Below are positions 43,315 to 52,651 of a stretch of 64,000 bases of DNA, piece by piece. A program made the position numbers and the translations under genes. The stretch is from positions 137,675 to 201,674 of the forward strand of contig NZ_JAABOS010000005.1 in NCBI RefSeq assembly GCF_010078235.1, read 5' to 3'. Position 1 is the stretch's first letter, and the number at the start of each line of letters is the position of its first letter. Below the pieces are notes generated by a model that was given only the letters and a program-made list of their open reading frames with translations, was not told the DNA's origin and searched no databases. This stretch comes from Cognatundibacterium crateris. GTDB lineage: Bacteria > Pseudomonadota > Gammaproteobacteria > Burkholderiales > Burkholderiaceae_D.

Positions 43315-43776
43315 ATGACTAAGAATGAAAACACTTCCCTGCACACCGAGGCTGCTCCAGCCGTAAGTGCCTGCTTTGGCGAATTTCAGCAACAAGCAGA
43401 AATTTCCTCATCCGAAACCACGCGCATGGGTGTCTATCAGTTTCAGCTGCAGCCTTTCCGTGCCGCCAAAGGGATGGTGATGGAAGTCGAGCGCGAAGGC
43501 CAGCACATTATCTCTGCGCATTTGCCGGCCTCGTTTTCACGCGGGGTGATGCGCAGCGCGAGCATTCATATTCGCGGTGCCGAGTATTTATTACTGGCGG
43601 CCAGCTCTGCCAGCCGTATGCTGGCGCATAGTAAGCGCTGGTTTGCGATGTTTCGTGCCGATGGCAAAAAAATCTATGCCACCAGTCTGGAGCAGCATGT
43701 GGCGCGGGTATTGCCGATGGAAGATGGTGTCTCCCTGCTGTTTATGAATGGTGACTCCATGCGTATCAAACTCTGA
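43315..43776 (+). CDS. Hypothetical protein, 153 residues
   Basis: I do not recognise the family. The product has no signal peptide or membrane segment. It appears to be mostly beta and helix in the second half (GVMRSASIHIRGAEYLLLAASSASRMLAHSKRWFAMF). A good ribosome-binding site (GGAGG at 43306-43310) supports ATG 43315, with ATG 43312 as an alternative. Codon use matches its neighbours. It stands alone, convergent with a cysteine-cluster gene. Confidence 0.75.
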   Translation: MTKNENTSLHTEAAPAVSACFGEFQQQAEISSSETTRMGVYQFQLQPFRAAKGMVMEVEREGQHIISAHLPASFSRGVMRSASIHIRGAEYLLLAASSASRMLAHSKRWFAMFRADGKKIYATSLEQHVARVLPMEDGVSLLFMNGDSMRIKL

Positions 43777-43782
43777 TTTAAC

Positions 43783-44052
43783 TCAGGGACAGGTCGCACG
43801 CTCCAGTGCATTCAGCCACTGTATCGCCTGTTCCTTATTCCCACCACACATTTCCGCCGACGCCTGCAAGCCTGAACAGCAGGCCGGGCGCTCAGGCCGG
43901 CCAAAAATCTGACACAAACCCTGTTCCGATAACTGCACACATGCGACTCCGGCTGCTTTGCCATTCGGCATGCCAGGTATAGGACTAGAGATCGAAGGCG
44001 CGATACAGCAGGCGGCACAGCCGGGACGACAGGAAAAAACGGGATTTTGCAT
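43783..44052 (-). CDS. YkgJ-family cysteine cluster protein
   Basis: The small product (89 residues) contains the CxxxCxxCC cluster ([13 protein letters not shown] at residues 8-20) and a later C(x)2-rich part ([17 protein letters not shown]), characteristic of UPF0153/YkgJ zinc- or iron-binding proteins of unknown function. The phrase [20 protein letters not shown] is typical. The start at ATG 44052 fits the conserved N-terminus. The longer open frame to 44199 may be real but is not conserved as far as I can tell. Confidence 0.82.
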   Translation of the reverse strand: MQNPVFSCRPGCAACCIAPSISSPIPGMPNGKAAGVACVQLSEQGLCQIFGRPERPACCSGLQASAEMCGGNKEQAIQWLNALERATCP

Positions 44053-44313
44053 GAAAAGGGGTGGCTGGCTAACGATGGGAATTGCATAAAAACTGGGTTT
44101 TCTGCAATTAAAGCACAGGATTTTGCATTTCATCGCATTTCGCTGTGTTTCCTGTGATTGCTTTGGCATGATGCATCTGCATTCCGGCTTGACGCTCATA
44201 CGGGGGCGGATTACATTACTGACTCAAGAGTAAGTTATTCAAAATTGGCATTTTCTTCTGGCGCTACGGCGCAAGTGTGGAGATGACCGACAGATACCGC
44301 GAGTAGTAGTGAT

Positions 44314-44952
44314 ATGTTATGTCCTTGTAAGCCCAAGTGGGAAAGGCGCAAAGAGGCGCGACCCCAAGAGTTATTAGCCGCTGCGCTGGATTTGTTTGTC
44401 GAGCGCGGCTTTGCCGCGACACGTCTGGACGATGTGGCGAAGGCGGCGGGCGTTTCTAAGGGTACGCTGTATTTGTATTACTCGAGTAAGGAAGATTTAT
44501 TCAAAGCGGTGGTGCGCACTAGTATCGTACCGCTGATCGGTGAAGCTGAAGAGCTGATTAACCAGTTTAGCGGTAGCAGTGAGGAATTATTCAGGATCGT
44601 GATCAGGACTTGGTGGAGCAATGTCGGTGATACCAAGTTATCAGGTTTGCCCAAGTTAATGATGGCCGAAGCGGGAAATTTTCCTGAACTGGCAAAGTTT
44701 TATCAGGATGAAGTGATTACCCGTGGCGAATTGCTGGTTGCAAATATGCTGAGACGCGGTATGGAGCGCGGAGAAATACGTCAGGTAGATTTGGAAATTG
44801 ATGCCAGACTATTAATTTCACCTATTATAATGATGATGATGTGGAAACATTCTGCGGGTGTTTGCCAGGTGGAGCCAGAAAAAATGGGACTTTACCTGGA
44901 ACATTACATAGAGATGGCTTTGCATGGCCTGTTGATCCATCAAAGTACCTGA
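44314..44952 (+). CDS. TetR-family transcriptional regulator
   Basis: The 212-residue product has an N-terminal TetR helix-turn-helix (residues 15-62, with FAATRLDDVAKAAGVSKGTLYLYYSSKEDLF). A helical ligand-binding part with a TetR_C-type region follows. It lies upstream of pcm, a rhodanese gene and tolC on the same strand. Such regulators often control efflux outer-membrane channels, but control of tolC is inference. The ligand is unknown. Confidence 0.9.
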   Translation: MLCPCKPKWERRKEARPQELLAAALDLFVERGFAATRLDDVAKAAGVSKGTLYLYYSSKEDLFKAVVRTSIVPLIGEAEELINQFSGSSEELFRIVIRTWWSNVGDTKLSGLPKLMMAEAGNFPELAKFYQDEVITRGELLVANMLRRGMERGEIRQVDLEIDARLLISPIIMMMMWKHSAGVCQVEPEKMGLYLEHYIEMALHGLLIHQST

Positions 44953-45146
44953 GCACCTTGGTCGCCTGACTAAGTTTGAAGAATTTTAAGAATTGTGTGG
45001 GGGAAATTATCCGCTAATATCCATGATTGCTGATCTTTTGTCCGAAATCCGGCTGTCACCCAGCTGAAAATGACAAGGTAATCCTCAATCTGCGCATGTG
45101 CTTTGATAAAATGCGGTTTCCCTTAATTAATGCATCGAGTGAAGAA

Positions 45147-45797
45147 ATGAATATCGAAAAAGCCCGTTTCAACATGATTGAACAACAAATCCGTCCTTGG
45201 AATGTGTTGGACAAGGACATTTTGGATATGTTGATCGTTGTGAAACGAGAAAATTACTTCCCGGACGAGCAGAAATCGCTGGCTTTTTTTGACACAGAAC
45301 TGCCTTTGCCTGGCGGTACAACAGCCATGTGCCCACGGGTAGAAGCGCGTATCGTGCAGGAACTGGCGCTGAAGAAAAATGAATCCGTGCTGTTGCTGGG
45401 AGCTGCATCCGGTTACCTGGCTGCCTTGCTGGCCCATATGACACGTCATGTTACTGTGATGGAAGCCTCCGCTGAACTCAAAGCGCTGGCGGAAAAAAAT
45501 CTGTCTGACAATGGCGTACGCAATGTCAGCGTATTGCATGCCAATGGCCTGACGACTGCGCATACCGGTACTTACGATGTGATCGTGGTTGCAGGTGGTC
45601 TGGACGTGATGCCGGAACAGTTGCAAAAGCAATTGAATGTTGGTGGCCGTTTGCTGGCGATCGCCGGTGCATTGCCAGTGATGCATGCGAATGTCGTGAC
45701 CCGTGTATCAGATGCCAGCTTCACTAGCCGTACTGCATTTGATACGGCAATCGCCCCGCTGTCAGGTTCTGTACCTGTCTCGCAATTTAAGTTCTGA
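45147..45797 (+). CDS. pcm: Protein-L-isoaspartate O-methyltransferase family protein
   Basis: The 216-residue product fits the PCMT family: N-terminal RFNMIEQQIRPWNVLD, LPLPGGTTAMCPRVEARIVQEL near 50, and SAM motif LLLGAASGYLAALLAHM near 85. Betaproteobacterial members in this rhodanese-tolC context are divergent (the classical GTGSGY is GAASGY), so the methyl acceptor may differ from isoaspartyl protein. The start is ATG 45147, with GAAGAA upstream. The rhodanese gene follows after 17 bp. Confidence 0.87.
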   Translation: MNIEKARFNMIEQQIRPWNVLDKDILDMLIVVKRENYFPDEQKSLAFFDTELPLPGGTTAMCPRVEARIVQELALKKNESVLLLGAASGYLAALLAHMTRHVTVMEASAELKALAEKNLSDNGVRNVSVLHANGLTTAHTGTYDVIVVAGGLDVMPEQLQKQLNVGGRLLAIAGALPVMHANVVTRVSDASFTSRTAFDTAIAPLSGSVPVSQFKF

Positions 45798-45814
45798 TTG
45801 AAAGCAGAGAGAGC

Positions 45815-46138
45815 ATGCAACACATTACCGCTACAGAACTTGCGCAGTGGCTCGCAGATAAGAGTAAAGAAACACCGCTATTACTGGATGTGAGGGAACC
45901 TTGGGAATATGAGACCTGTCATATCAGCGGTGCTCAGCTCATGCCTATGCAGACTGTGCCGGTTCGCGCGAATGAGCTTGATCCGGATGCTGTGATCGTC
46001 TGCATCTGTCATCACGGCGGACGCAGTATGCAAGTGGCCAATTTTTTGGAGCGTCAGGGATACAGCCAGGTCATTAATTTGACCGGTGGTGTGCATGCAT
46101 GGGCTGCGCAGGTTGATCCTGCTATGCCAACTTATTAG
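45815..46138 (+). CDS. Rhodanese-like sulfurtransferase
   Basis: The 107-residue single-domain rhodanese has the CxxxxR active loop in CHHGGRSMQVANFLERQGY near residue 65, and LLDVREPWEYETCHISGAQ near residue 23. It is probably a GlpE-type thiosulfate or persulfide sulfurtransferase. It sits between pcm and tolC in the same direction, a combination I recall from other Burkholderiales. Confidence 0.92.
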   Translation: MQHITATELAQWLADKSKETPLLLDVREPWEYETCHISGAQLMPMQTVPVRANELDPDAVIVCICHHGGRSMQVANFLERQGYSQVINLTGGVHAWAAQVDPAMPTY

Positions 46139-46252
46139 AACTGACGAAATTGGCCTGGTCAATTGAGGTGAAGCTTGCCAGCTTGCTTCTGCTGTACTGA
46201 GCCAGTAATACGTGAGTCCTGCTTAATAAACTATTTTCACTCGGAGCGTTTG

Positions 46253-47572
46253 ATGCGTAATCCTATCTTGGCAGCCTTGCTTGCCAGTGCTTTTTTTAGT
46301 CTGAATGCAGGTGCGACTGACTTATTGCAGGTCTACAAAGATGCGCTTGCAAATGACGCGCAGTTTGCCAGTGCACGTTCTGCACTGACTGCCGGGCAGG
46401 AAAAAGTGGTACAGGGCCGCGCTGGTTTGTTGCCTACGATAGGTTTGTCAGGATCGGATACCCGCTCCCGTATCACTTCACAGTCTGATCTGCCGGTTCC
46501 GGACCGCAGCTTTACCTCGACCACTAATTCCTGGACGCTGGGTCTGACTCAGCCTTTATTCCGTTGGGGTAATTGGGAGCAGTATGAGCAAAGTAAATTA
46601 TCCGTTGTCGCCAGTGAAGCGCAGTTTGCGCAGTCGCGTCAGGATCTGATCGTACGTGTAGGTCAGGCTTACTTTGACGTACTGGCAGCTCAGGATACGC
46701 TGGCTACTTTACAGGCTCAGAAAATTGCGACTGGCGAGCAACTGGCATCGGCTAAGCGTAATTTTGAAGTGGGCACATCCACCATTACAGATACACATGA
46801 AGCGCAGGCTCGCTATGATTTGATTACGGCCCAGGAGTTTGCGGCGCAAAGTGATTTGCAGGTAAAGCGCTCTGCACTGCAGCAGATCATCGGTAAAGAA
46901 GCTGGTGATCTGGCGACCTTAAAGTCGGGCGTAAAGCTCAGTGCACCTCAGCCGAATGGCATCAATGAATGGGTCAGCACTGCAGAGAAACAAAATTACA
47001 GCGTGGTGGCGAGTGAAGTCAGTGTTGAGATTGCAAAACGCAGCATCGCATTAAGCCGTGCCGGTCATTATCCAACGCTGGATCTGGTTGCGAGTACCGG
47101 TCGTTCTTCTACGGGCGGCAGTCCTGTAAGCAGTGGTGTAACTAAGCCAACCACGATAGGTGTGCAATGGTCAGTACCGATTTTTGCCGGATTTGCCGTC
47201 GATAGTAAAGTGAAGGAATCGATTGCTCTCGAAGAGAAAGCACGCAATGATCTGGAGGTTGCACGTCGCGCTGCGGCACAGGGCGCACGTCAGGCTTACA
47301 CCGGCGTCACCAGTGGCCTGGCACAGGTCAAAGCGTATGAGGCAGCGGAAATTTCCAGTCAGTCCGCACTGGATTCCAACAAGCTCGGTTATCAGGTAGG
47401 CGTGCGTATCAATATCGACGTACTGAATGCACAGCAGCAGTTGTACACCACACGCCAGACGCTGGCGAAAGCACGTTATGACACGATTTTGAATGGTCTG
47501 CGTCTGAAATCGGCGGCGGGTATTCTGAAAGAAGACGATTTGCTGGAAATTAACGCCTTGTTGCAAAACTGA
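46253..47572 (+). CDS. tolC: TolC-family outer-membrane channel
   Basis: The 439-residue precursor has a signal peptide (residues 1-22, cleavage after NAGA). Two repeated TolC/OEP domains follow, starting DLLQVYKDALANDAQF, with SLTQPLFRWGNWE-type (LGLTQPLFRWGN) and VPIFAGFAVDSKV strand motifs. It forms the outer-membrane exit of type I secretion and RND efflux systems. The start ATG has CGGAG upstream. It is followed by a very long terminator stem. Confidence 0.93.
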   Translation: MRNPILAALLASAFFSLNAGATDLLQVYKDALANDAQFASARSALTAGQEKVVQGRAGLLPTIGLSGSDTRSRITSQSDLPVPDRSFTSTTNSWTLGLTQPLFRWGNWEQYEQSKLSVVASEAQFAQSRQDLIVRVGQAYFDVLAAQDTLATLQAQKIATGEQLASAKRNFEVGTSTITDTHEAQARYDLITAQEFAAQSDLQVKRSALQQIIGKEAGDLATLKSGVKLSAPQPNGINEWVSTAEKQNYSVVASEVSVEIAKRSIALSRAGHYPTLDLVASTGRSSTGGSPVSSGVTKPTTIGVQWSVPIFAGFAVDSKVKESIALEEKARNDLEVARRAAAQGARQAYTGVTSGLAQVKAYEAAEISSQSALDSNKLGYQVGVRINIDVLNAQQQLYTTRQTLAKARYDTILNGLRLKSAAGILKEDDLLEINALLQN

Positions 47573-47580
47573 TTGTCGCC

Positions 47581-47635
47581 ATGCCAAATAAAAAAACCGC
47601 GCAACCAAGGGAGCGCGGTTTTTTTTATTTGGCAT
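47581..47635. terminator. Long bidirectional terminator between tolC and the AraC gene
   Basis: The left arm ATGCCAAAT-A7-CCGCGC (47581-47602) and the right arm GCGCGG-T8-ATTTGGCAT (47613-47635) give a stem of about 22 bp, with a loop of about 10 nt and A/T tracts inside the stem. It works for both convergent genes. Confidence 0.9.
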
Positions 47636-47666
47636 CAGCCAGTGTCCGGACAGCGCTTGTGCTTAC

Positions 47667-48509
47667 TTATACCGCGTAAAACAAATTTCTGAAGTCGTCA
47701 GGCGCAATCCGGTATAACCAGAAGCCAGTATCATCACTGGCGATCTGACGTAACAAATGTGCTGGCGAAAAGCCCGTCAGCTCAACAAATTCTTTGTGCA
47801 TATGGGCCTGATCGTAATAGCCAAACTGCTGCGCAATCTGGGTCAGATCACCACGCTGCGTTGGCTGGCTGAGCAGATGCAACAAACAAAAGCCATAACG
47901 CGACAGTTTGCGCATATCGCGCAGATTCAGACCAAACGTATCTTGTACCCTGCGTTCTAGCTGCCGCTGGCCGATATCAAAAAAACTGGCCAGTTCCAGC
48001 AGCGGTAAAAACATCTTCTGATGCGAGCGCAAAAACCGTTCACCCAAACCTTTCCCGTTTTTATAATCGAGTATCTCTGACAGGAATTTCTGAAACAAGG
48101 CCACTTGTATAGCGATGTCTTTTTGTTGATCAATGCATTCAAGAAAACGCTGTACTGTTTGGGCATCAAACGCCACCTCCATTTCCACACTGTTACCTGC
48201 CAGCGTTACCGGGGATAAGTTGCATGCCTGCGGCAGCATACCTGGCCGGAAGCAAATCGACATCGTGACTGTACCTGGTGCATACCTTGCATGGATAGGG
48301 CTCATGAACGGACCGAGTATCAGAAATCGTGGCGATGTTTGATAAGTTTGATCCGGCATACGTACCTGAGTCGCGCCGCGCAGCGTCAGCATAATCGACG
48401 GGCAGGGCGACGCAGGAATGTAAGCGTCGCAGCCATCGAGTTCGGTTACCAATACATGCATCAGCAGATGCTGTAGTTGTGGCAGAGGTGGGAAAGTCTG
48501 GTATTTCAT
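47667..48509 (-). CDS. AraC-family transcriptional regulator
   Basis: The 280-residue product has an N-terminal cupin-like sensing region and a C-terminal AraC DNA-binding domain (about residues 175-265, with ASFFDIGQRQLERRVQDTFGLNLRDMRKLSR and the second helix FGYYDQAHMHKEFVELTGFSPAHLLRQ). The start is ATG 48509, overlapping the stop of the upstream protease gene by 4 bp on the minus strand (ATGA), so the genes are co-expressed. The target and effector are unknown. Confidence 0.88.
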   Translation of the reverse strand: MKYQTFPPLPQLQHLLMHVLVTELDGCDAYIPASPCPSIMLTLRGATQVRMPDQTYQTSPRFLILGPFMSPIHARYAPGTVTMSICFRPGMLPQACNLSPVTLAGNSVEMEVAFDAQTVQRFLECIDQQKDIAIQVALFQKFLSEILDYKNGKGLGERFLRSHQKMFLPLLELASFFDIGQRQLERRVQDTFGLNLRDMRKLSRYGFCLLHLLSQPTQRGDLTQIAQQFGYYDQAHMHKEFVELTGFSPAHLLRQIASDDTGFWLYRIAPDDFRNLFYAV

Positions 48510-49372
48510 GTCGCCAGTTTCGGATAGCTGAAGCAAACGAAATGGATAAGGTTCAGTGCGGCGTGACTCAGGATCGCCATTTCGATGCGGCCGTTACGCT
48601 GATAAATCCAGCCATAGCCCAGACCAGCTGCAGTAGCAACAATCATGTAGGCTAAGCCACCACCAATATGGACCAGCCCGAATAAGATTGCAACGATCAC
48701 GATACTGATCGCTGGCGGATACTGTGCAGGTAGTTGCTGTGACAGCTTTTGCTGAAGAAAGCCACGGAAAAAAGCTTCTTCCGCGACGCAGGTTAAGACT
48801 AAGTTCACGGCCAGAAAAACCGCAATATCGGCATGCCACTTAAAGTCCCAACGTATCAGCTGCAGCATGCAGGCCAGCGTCAGCACCGTGGCGACTGTGA
48901 GTATGCCAGGTAGCAGACTACGCCTGGCGTCGCTCAGGAATTGCTTCACATCGGCTACGCGTGGACTCAGGTAAGACAGTAGCAGGAACCCTGCATAGCC
49001 TTTGTCAAAATTCGCATACAGGGTAAATGGCAGGCTGTCCGGTGCATAGCGCACGGCTGAAATTAACTTCAGATTGTGGAAGCCAGGCAGCAGATGACTC
49101 GCCATTCCCAGCACCAGCAGTGTGCTGCCCAGGCCGCTGGCTATGCGCCAGGTGGCTGACAGCTGTGGTTGCGCGCATACATGGATGAAAAACCAGCAAA
49201 GCACGCAAATCAGCAAGCCTGGCCAGCTTAGCAGTCCTGTACTTACCGCTGCAACCAGGCTGCCTGTGGCCAAGATGCGGGCGGGTTGCCAGCGCCACGA
49301 GGTTTGGTGTGGCAGCCAGCACAGAGCGATAGCGCAAAACAGTAACAGGTAGGGAAGGTAGAGCAGATTCAT
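48506..49372 (-). CDS. CPBP-family intramembrane metalloprotease
   Basis: The 288-residue membrane protein has about eight helices. It carries the three CPBP/CAAX (ABI) motifs: EEAFFRG with the Glu-Glu pair near residue 210, FGLVHIGGG near 240, and HAALN near 270. Such glutamyl proteases process membrane proteins, sometimes for bacteriocin immunity. The start is ATG 49372, with GGAA upstream. It overlaps the AraC gene by 4 bp. Confidence 0.9.
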   Translation of the reverse strand: MNLLYLPYLLLFCAIALCWLPHQTSWRWQPARILATGSLVAAVSTGLLSWPGLLICVLCWFFIHVCAQPQLSATWRIASGLGSTLLVLGMASHLLPGFHNLKLISAVRYAPDSLPFTLYANFDKGYAGFLLLSYLSPRVADVKQFLSDARRSLLPGILTVATVLTLACMLQLIRWDFKWHADIAVFLAVNLVLTCVAEEAFFRGFLQQKLSQQLPAQYPPAISIVIVAILFGLVHIGGGLAYMIVATAAGLGYGWIYQRNGRIEMAILSHAALNLIHFVCFSYPKLAT

Positions 49373-49430
49373 AAAATTCCGGATCGGGATCACTTCCGGG
49401 TAAGCAGATAGTGTTGGATGGGGAGCCTTG

Positions 49431-50102
49431 TTAGTCAGTTCCGGAGTCGGACAATCCGGGCGTGCTGGCAAGTTCTTGTAATTGCTGGGGGCTACCAGCA
49501 CTGATGACAGGCAAGTGGCGCGTGATCATTTCTATTGGCCAGTTCCACCAGGCTAGCTGTTCCAGCAAGTCGACTTGTTCTTGTGGAAAACGCTGGCGGA
49601 TTAGTTTTGCAGGATTGCCACCGACGATGCTGTATGCGGGTACATCCTGCACCACCACCGAGCGGCTGGAAATAATCGCTCCATTACCAATACGGACGCC
49701 AGGCATAATCAGGCTGTCATAGCCTATCCAGACATCATTGCCGATGACCGTGTCCCCCTTGTACGGCAGCCCAGCAAGCTGCAAGGGTGCTGATTCCCAG
49801 CCGTTGCCAAATATCGCAAAAGGATAAGTGGACACGCCTCCCATAGGGTGATTGGCACCATTCATGATGAATTTGACACCACGTGCAATGGCACAGAATT
49901 TACCGATAATCAGCTTATCGCCGATGAAAGGAAAATGGTAAAGCACATTACGTTCAAAGTTGCGCGCATCTTCCGGATCATCGTAATAGCTGTATTCGCC
50001 AACTTCAATGTTGGGATTGCTGATGGTATTGCGGATAAAACAGACTTGTGGGAAACCAGGCAGCGGGTGAGGCTGACTCGGGTCGGGGCCATATGTGTGC
50101 AT
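49431..50102 (-). CDS. CatB-related xenobiotic/O-acetyltransferase
   Basis: The 223-residue left-handed beta-helix acyltransferase has hexapeptide repeats (IGKFCAIARGVKFIM near residue 65; VIGNDVWIGYDSLIMPGVRIGNGAIIS near 115). It has the catalytic His in NGANHPMGGVSTYPF near 82 and the family end motif VGGNPAKLIRQRF. This fits the Vat/CatB group, which includes chloramphenicol and streptogramin acetyltransferases, but many chromosomal members modify sugars or unknown substrates. The start is ATG 50102. It lies 58 bp upstream of the CPBP gene. Confidence 0.88.
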   Translation of the reverse strand: MHTYGPDPSQPHPLPGFPQVCFIRNTISNPNIEVGEYSYYDDPEDARNFERNVLYHFPFIGDKLIIGKFCAIARGVKFIMNGANHPMGGVSTYPFAIFGNGWESAPLQLAGLPYKGDTVIGNDVWIGYDSLIMPGVRIGNGAIISSRSVVVQDVPAYSIVGGNPAKLIRQRFPQEQVDLLEQLAWWNWPIEMITRHLPVISAGSPQQLQELASTPGLSDSGTD

Positions 50103-50170
50103 ATTTCATTCTTATTTGTATCCACCCCGGGCAGCGTTGTGGACTTTGTAATCAGGCAGCATCCGTGCCA

Positions 50171-50482
50171 TTAGCTCAGCCAGGATCGCGTGGAGGAACC
50201 CAGAAAATGCCCGATCAGTAAGATAAAAGCGAAGGGAGCCAGTCCATAAAAAATGGATAGCAAGAAGCGCCAGAATACCCAGATTTTTTCTGAAATCAGT
50301 GCTTGCATCATCCATATGCAACCGCCGTACACCAGGGCGACCGTCAGCAGGAACAGCATGGACAGAAAATTATCAGGACGGTAGGGGGCTGCGAAAGCAA
50401 CAATGCCGCACCAGATAATCCATGCCGGAACAGCTACCAGTATCAGACGCTGAAATGCTTCCAGAAATGCCAGTGTACGCAT
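50171..50482 (-). CDS. Hypothetical small membrane protein
   Basis: The 103-residue product has three probable hydrophobic helices (near residues 12-32, 40-58 and 70-95). No family is recognised. The start is ATG 50482, or GTG 50494 four codons earlier; neither has a strong ribosome-binding site. It lies 68 bp upstream of the CatB-like gene on the same strand and may be in its transcription unit. Confidence 0.65.
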   Translation of the reverse strand: MRTLAFLEAFQRLILVAVPAWIIWCGIVAFAAPYRPDNFLSMLFLLTVALVYGGCIWMMQALISEKIWVFWRFLLSIFYGLAPFAFILLIGHFLGSSTRSWLS

Positions 50483-50652
50483 GGTCAGGCTCACTTATGT
50501 CAGGTACTTCAATGGTATTGTCCATTATAACCAAAACATTCTATGGTTTTGGATTCAGGACTAACGCAACAGCGGCTAGCGGCGTGATGCTTACGACAGC
50601 GCAGGCCTGCAGCCATGCTGCACACCTGGGTAAGTTATTTGCTTAAAGCAAT

Positions 50653-51252
50653 TTAACTTTTTTGTTGAAGATGATCAATTAAACTGTGTAAACCACGCGT
50701 CATCGCTGCCACGGAAGTTTGCATGTCCCATTGATCGTCGCCGACTTTAACAATATTTGAGATTGCACGCAATTCCAGAAATGCCTGTTGTTCTTTTTGG
50801 CAGACATGGAAAAAGGCAGCACCTTCCATGTTTTCCAAATCGGCATCGGTGATATCAATGAAGCCTGCCATTGCGGCATTCACAGAAATGCCGCGAGCCT
50901 GACGCATAGGGAAATCCGGCGGAAGGTAAGGGCAGTGTAAGACGTGACGTCGCTCAAATTCCATATCGATAGGCAGGTGGGCCATATGAACAAAACCATC
51001 CTGAGTGAAGAAACCAAGGTCAGCTTCCACTTCGCTGCTGACCAGGGCGACTTCACCCAGCGCAAAATCGCGACCTGGAAACACGCCCGCGATACCAGCC
51101 AGTATCAGCATGTCTGGCTTGTCATGGTGGATAGCGTTGAGCGTGGCATAAGCGGTTGCCGTCAGTCCTACGCCGGAAATACAGGTTTTGACATCGTCTC
51201 TGTGAAACAGGCTGGCTTCGGTCGCAGTGGGGAAAAGAACTTGAATTTTCAT
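50653..51252 (-). CDS. Futalosine-hydrolase-like nucleosidase
   Basis: The 199-residue product belongs to the purine nucleoside phosphorylase/MTA nucleosidase superfamily: ILAGIAGVFPGRDFALGEVALVSSEVEADLG near residue 52, and the catalytic-region motif LENMEGAAFFHVC near 145. The end segment RAISNIVKVGDDQW resembles futalosine hydrolase (MqnB, SNxVxxRD), and differs from RAISDxAD of MTA/SAH nucleosidase. MqnB cleaves futalosine in menaquinone synthesis, a pathway not expected in ubiquinone-using Burkholderiales, so the true substrate is uncertain. No other mqn gene is in this window. Confidence 0.8.
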   Translation of the reverse strand: MKIQVLFPTATEASLFHRDDVKTCISGVGLTATAYATLNAIHHDKPDMLILAGIAGVFPGRDFALGEVALVSSEVEADLGFFTQDGFVHMAHLPIDMEFERRHVLHCPYLPPDFPMRQARGISVNAAMAGFIDITDADLENMEGAAFFHVCQKEQQAFLELRAISNIVKVGDDQWDMQTSVAAMTRGLHSLIDHLQQKS

Positions 51253-51484
51253 ACTAGGTTAGCGCTGGAATAGTTGGGCAAACTGGGTCGCAAAGTGCGT
51301 TTGCAGAATTCAGCATACGCTAAACTTCTGATGCTGAATTGCAACACACATACTACACTGTAAAAACAAAATACTGGCTAAGTCTTGTTTAGGCTGACTT
51401 GCACTGACTATGATGGGCTCTATGTGCATGTTTCATGTATCTTGTCCTGAGTTTACATTAATCATTACGATAGGAAAGCGGGGC

Positions 51485-52651
51485 ATGCAAACCATCCGTG
51501 ATCTGGGTGTTAAACCGGAAGATCAGGCCAGAAGTGATATCGAACTGGACGTGCAGAGTTACGTCTGGCGCCGCTCGACCACTGATTTGTACATACGCTC
51601 CAAACCCGGTCCGATTTTTTATCTGCTGGCATGTGCGATCAGTTTCTGGCTGGCGGGTTACATACAACAATCGTGGTGGGTGATGCTTGCGCCAACGTTA
51701 GCATTTGGCGTGCTCGGATATTTACGTATCGCACACAAACCACCGGAAACGCATGCTACGCAACAAGTCTTTGAACGCTGGAAGCAGGTGCACTGGACTT
51801 ACATTCATATTGGCTCCGTTTTGTGGAGCGTGGTTGCAGTCACGACAGGCTGGCTGGAGAGAGAGCCGAATCAGGCGGTGATCGTTTCGGTAATCACCAC
51901 GATTACTTTTAGTACAGCAGCCAGTCATGCATTTGCTATGCACCCTTGGCATGCGCGTATCTGCGTGATGGAACTGATTTTGCCATCCATCCTGCTGTAC
52001 ATCTTTGGTACCCAGCATTTACAGGCAACGGGCGTCACACTGTGCATTTTCTTTGTTTATCTTCTCATCAATGTCAGGACAACAGTACGCGAATACCAGA
52101 AGCAGATTGATGTGGAAGTCATGCTGATACGCAGCCGTGCTGAGATTTCCAGGCTGTCTATGACGGATGTACTGACCGGTCTGCCTAACCGCCGCAAGTA
52201 TGAGCAGGCCTGGCAAAGCCTGTGGTATATGGCCGCACGCAAGCAGGAAGTATTGGGTTTGATCCTGGTCGATCTGGATCACTTTAAACGCATCAATGAC
52301 GAGTTTGGTCATCTCGCGGGCGATACCTGTCTGCAGCATTTTGCCGAGGTACTGAAACGTCACGTACGCAGGGAAACTGACATAGCAGCGCGTATAGGTG
52401 GTGAGGAATTCGTAATTATCATGCCAACCTGCAGCAAGGATCAATTGATACAGGTTGCTGAGAATTTGCGTGCGGATTTGCAAAAAACACCTTGTCAGCT
52501 AGGGGCAGTGGAAATTGTCTTCACTGCGAGTATGGGAACTGGTATCGCCGACTGGCATAGCGATGAGAGTCCTGAACTGACTTTCGAACGTATTGATAAA
52601 GCCTGTTATCAGGCAAAAGCCAATGGACGAAACCGCGTCGTTGCTGTCTAG
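51485..52651 (+). CDS. Membrane-bound diguanylate cyclase
   Basis: The 388-residue product has about six membrane helices in residues 45-205 forming an uncharacterised sensor. A short helical linker and a C-terminal GGDEF domain (about 225-388) follow, with intact GGEEF near residue 325, LTGLPNRRKYEQ and DLDHFKRINDEFGH. It should make cyclic-di-GMP. No RxxD inhibitory site is visible five residues before GGEEF (ETDIAARIGGEEF). The start is ATG 51485, with GGAAAG upstream; the frame opens earlier at 51410. Confidence 0.92.
   Translation: MQTIRDLGVKPEDQARSDIELDVQSYVWRRSTTDLYIRSKPGPIFYLLACAISFWLAGYIQQSWWVMLAPTLAFGVLGYLRIAHKPPETHATQQVFERWKQVHWTYIHIGSVLWSVVAVTTGWLEREPNQAVIVSVITTITFSTAASHAFAMHPWHARICVMELILPSILLYIFGTQHLQATGVTLCIFFVYLLINVRTTVREYQKQIDVEVMLIRSRAEISRLSMTDVLTGLPNRRKYEQAWQSLWYMAARKQEVLGLILVDLDHFKRINDEFGHLAGDTCLQHFAEVLKRHVRRETDIAARIGGEEFVIIMPTCSKDQLIQVAENLRADLQKTPCQLGAVEIVFTASMGTGIADWHSDESPELTFERIDKACYQAKANGRNRVVAV

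Noticed and set aside
43141-43395. 84-codon open frame antisense to the start of the 153-aa gene
   Set aside because: No ribosome-binding site or family similarity, and it overlaps a better-supported gene on the other strand.
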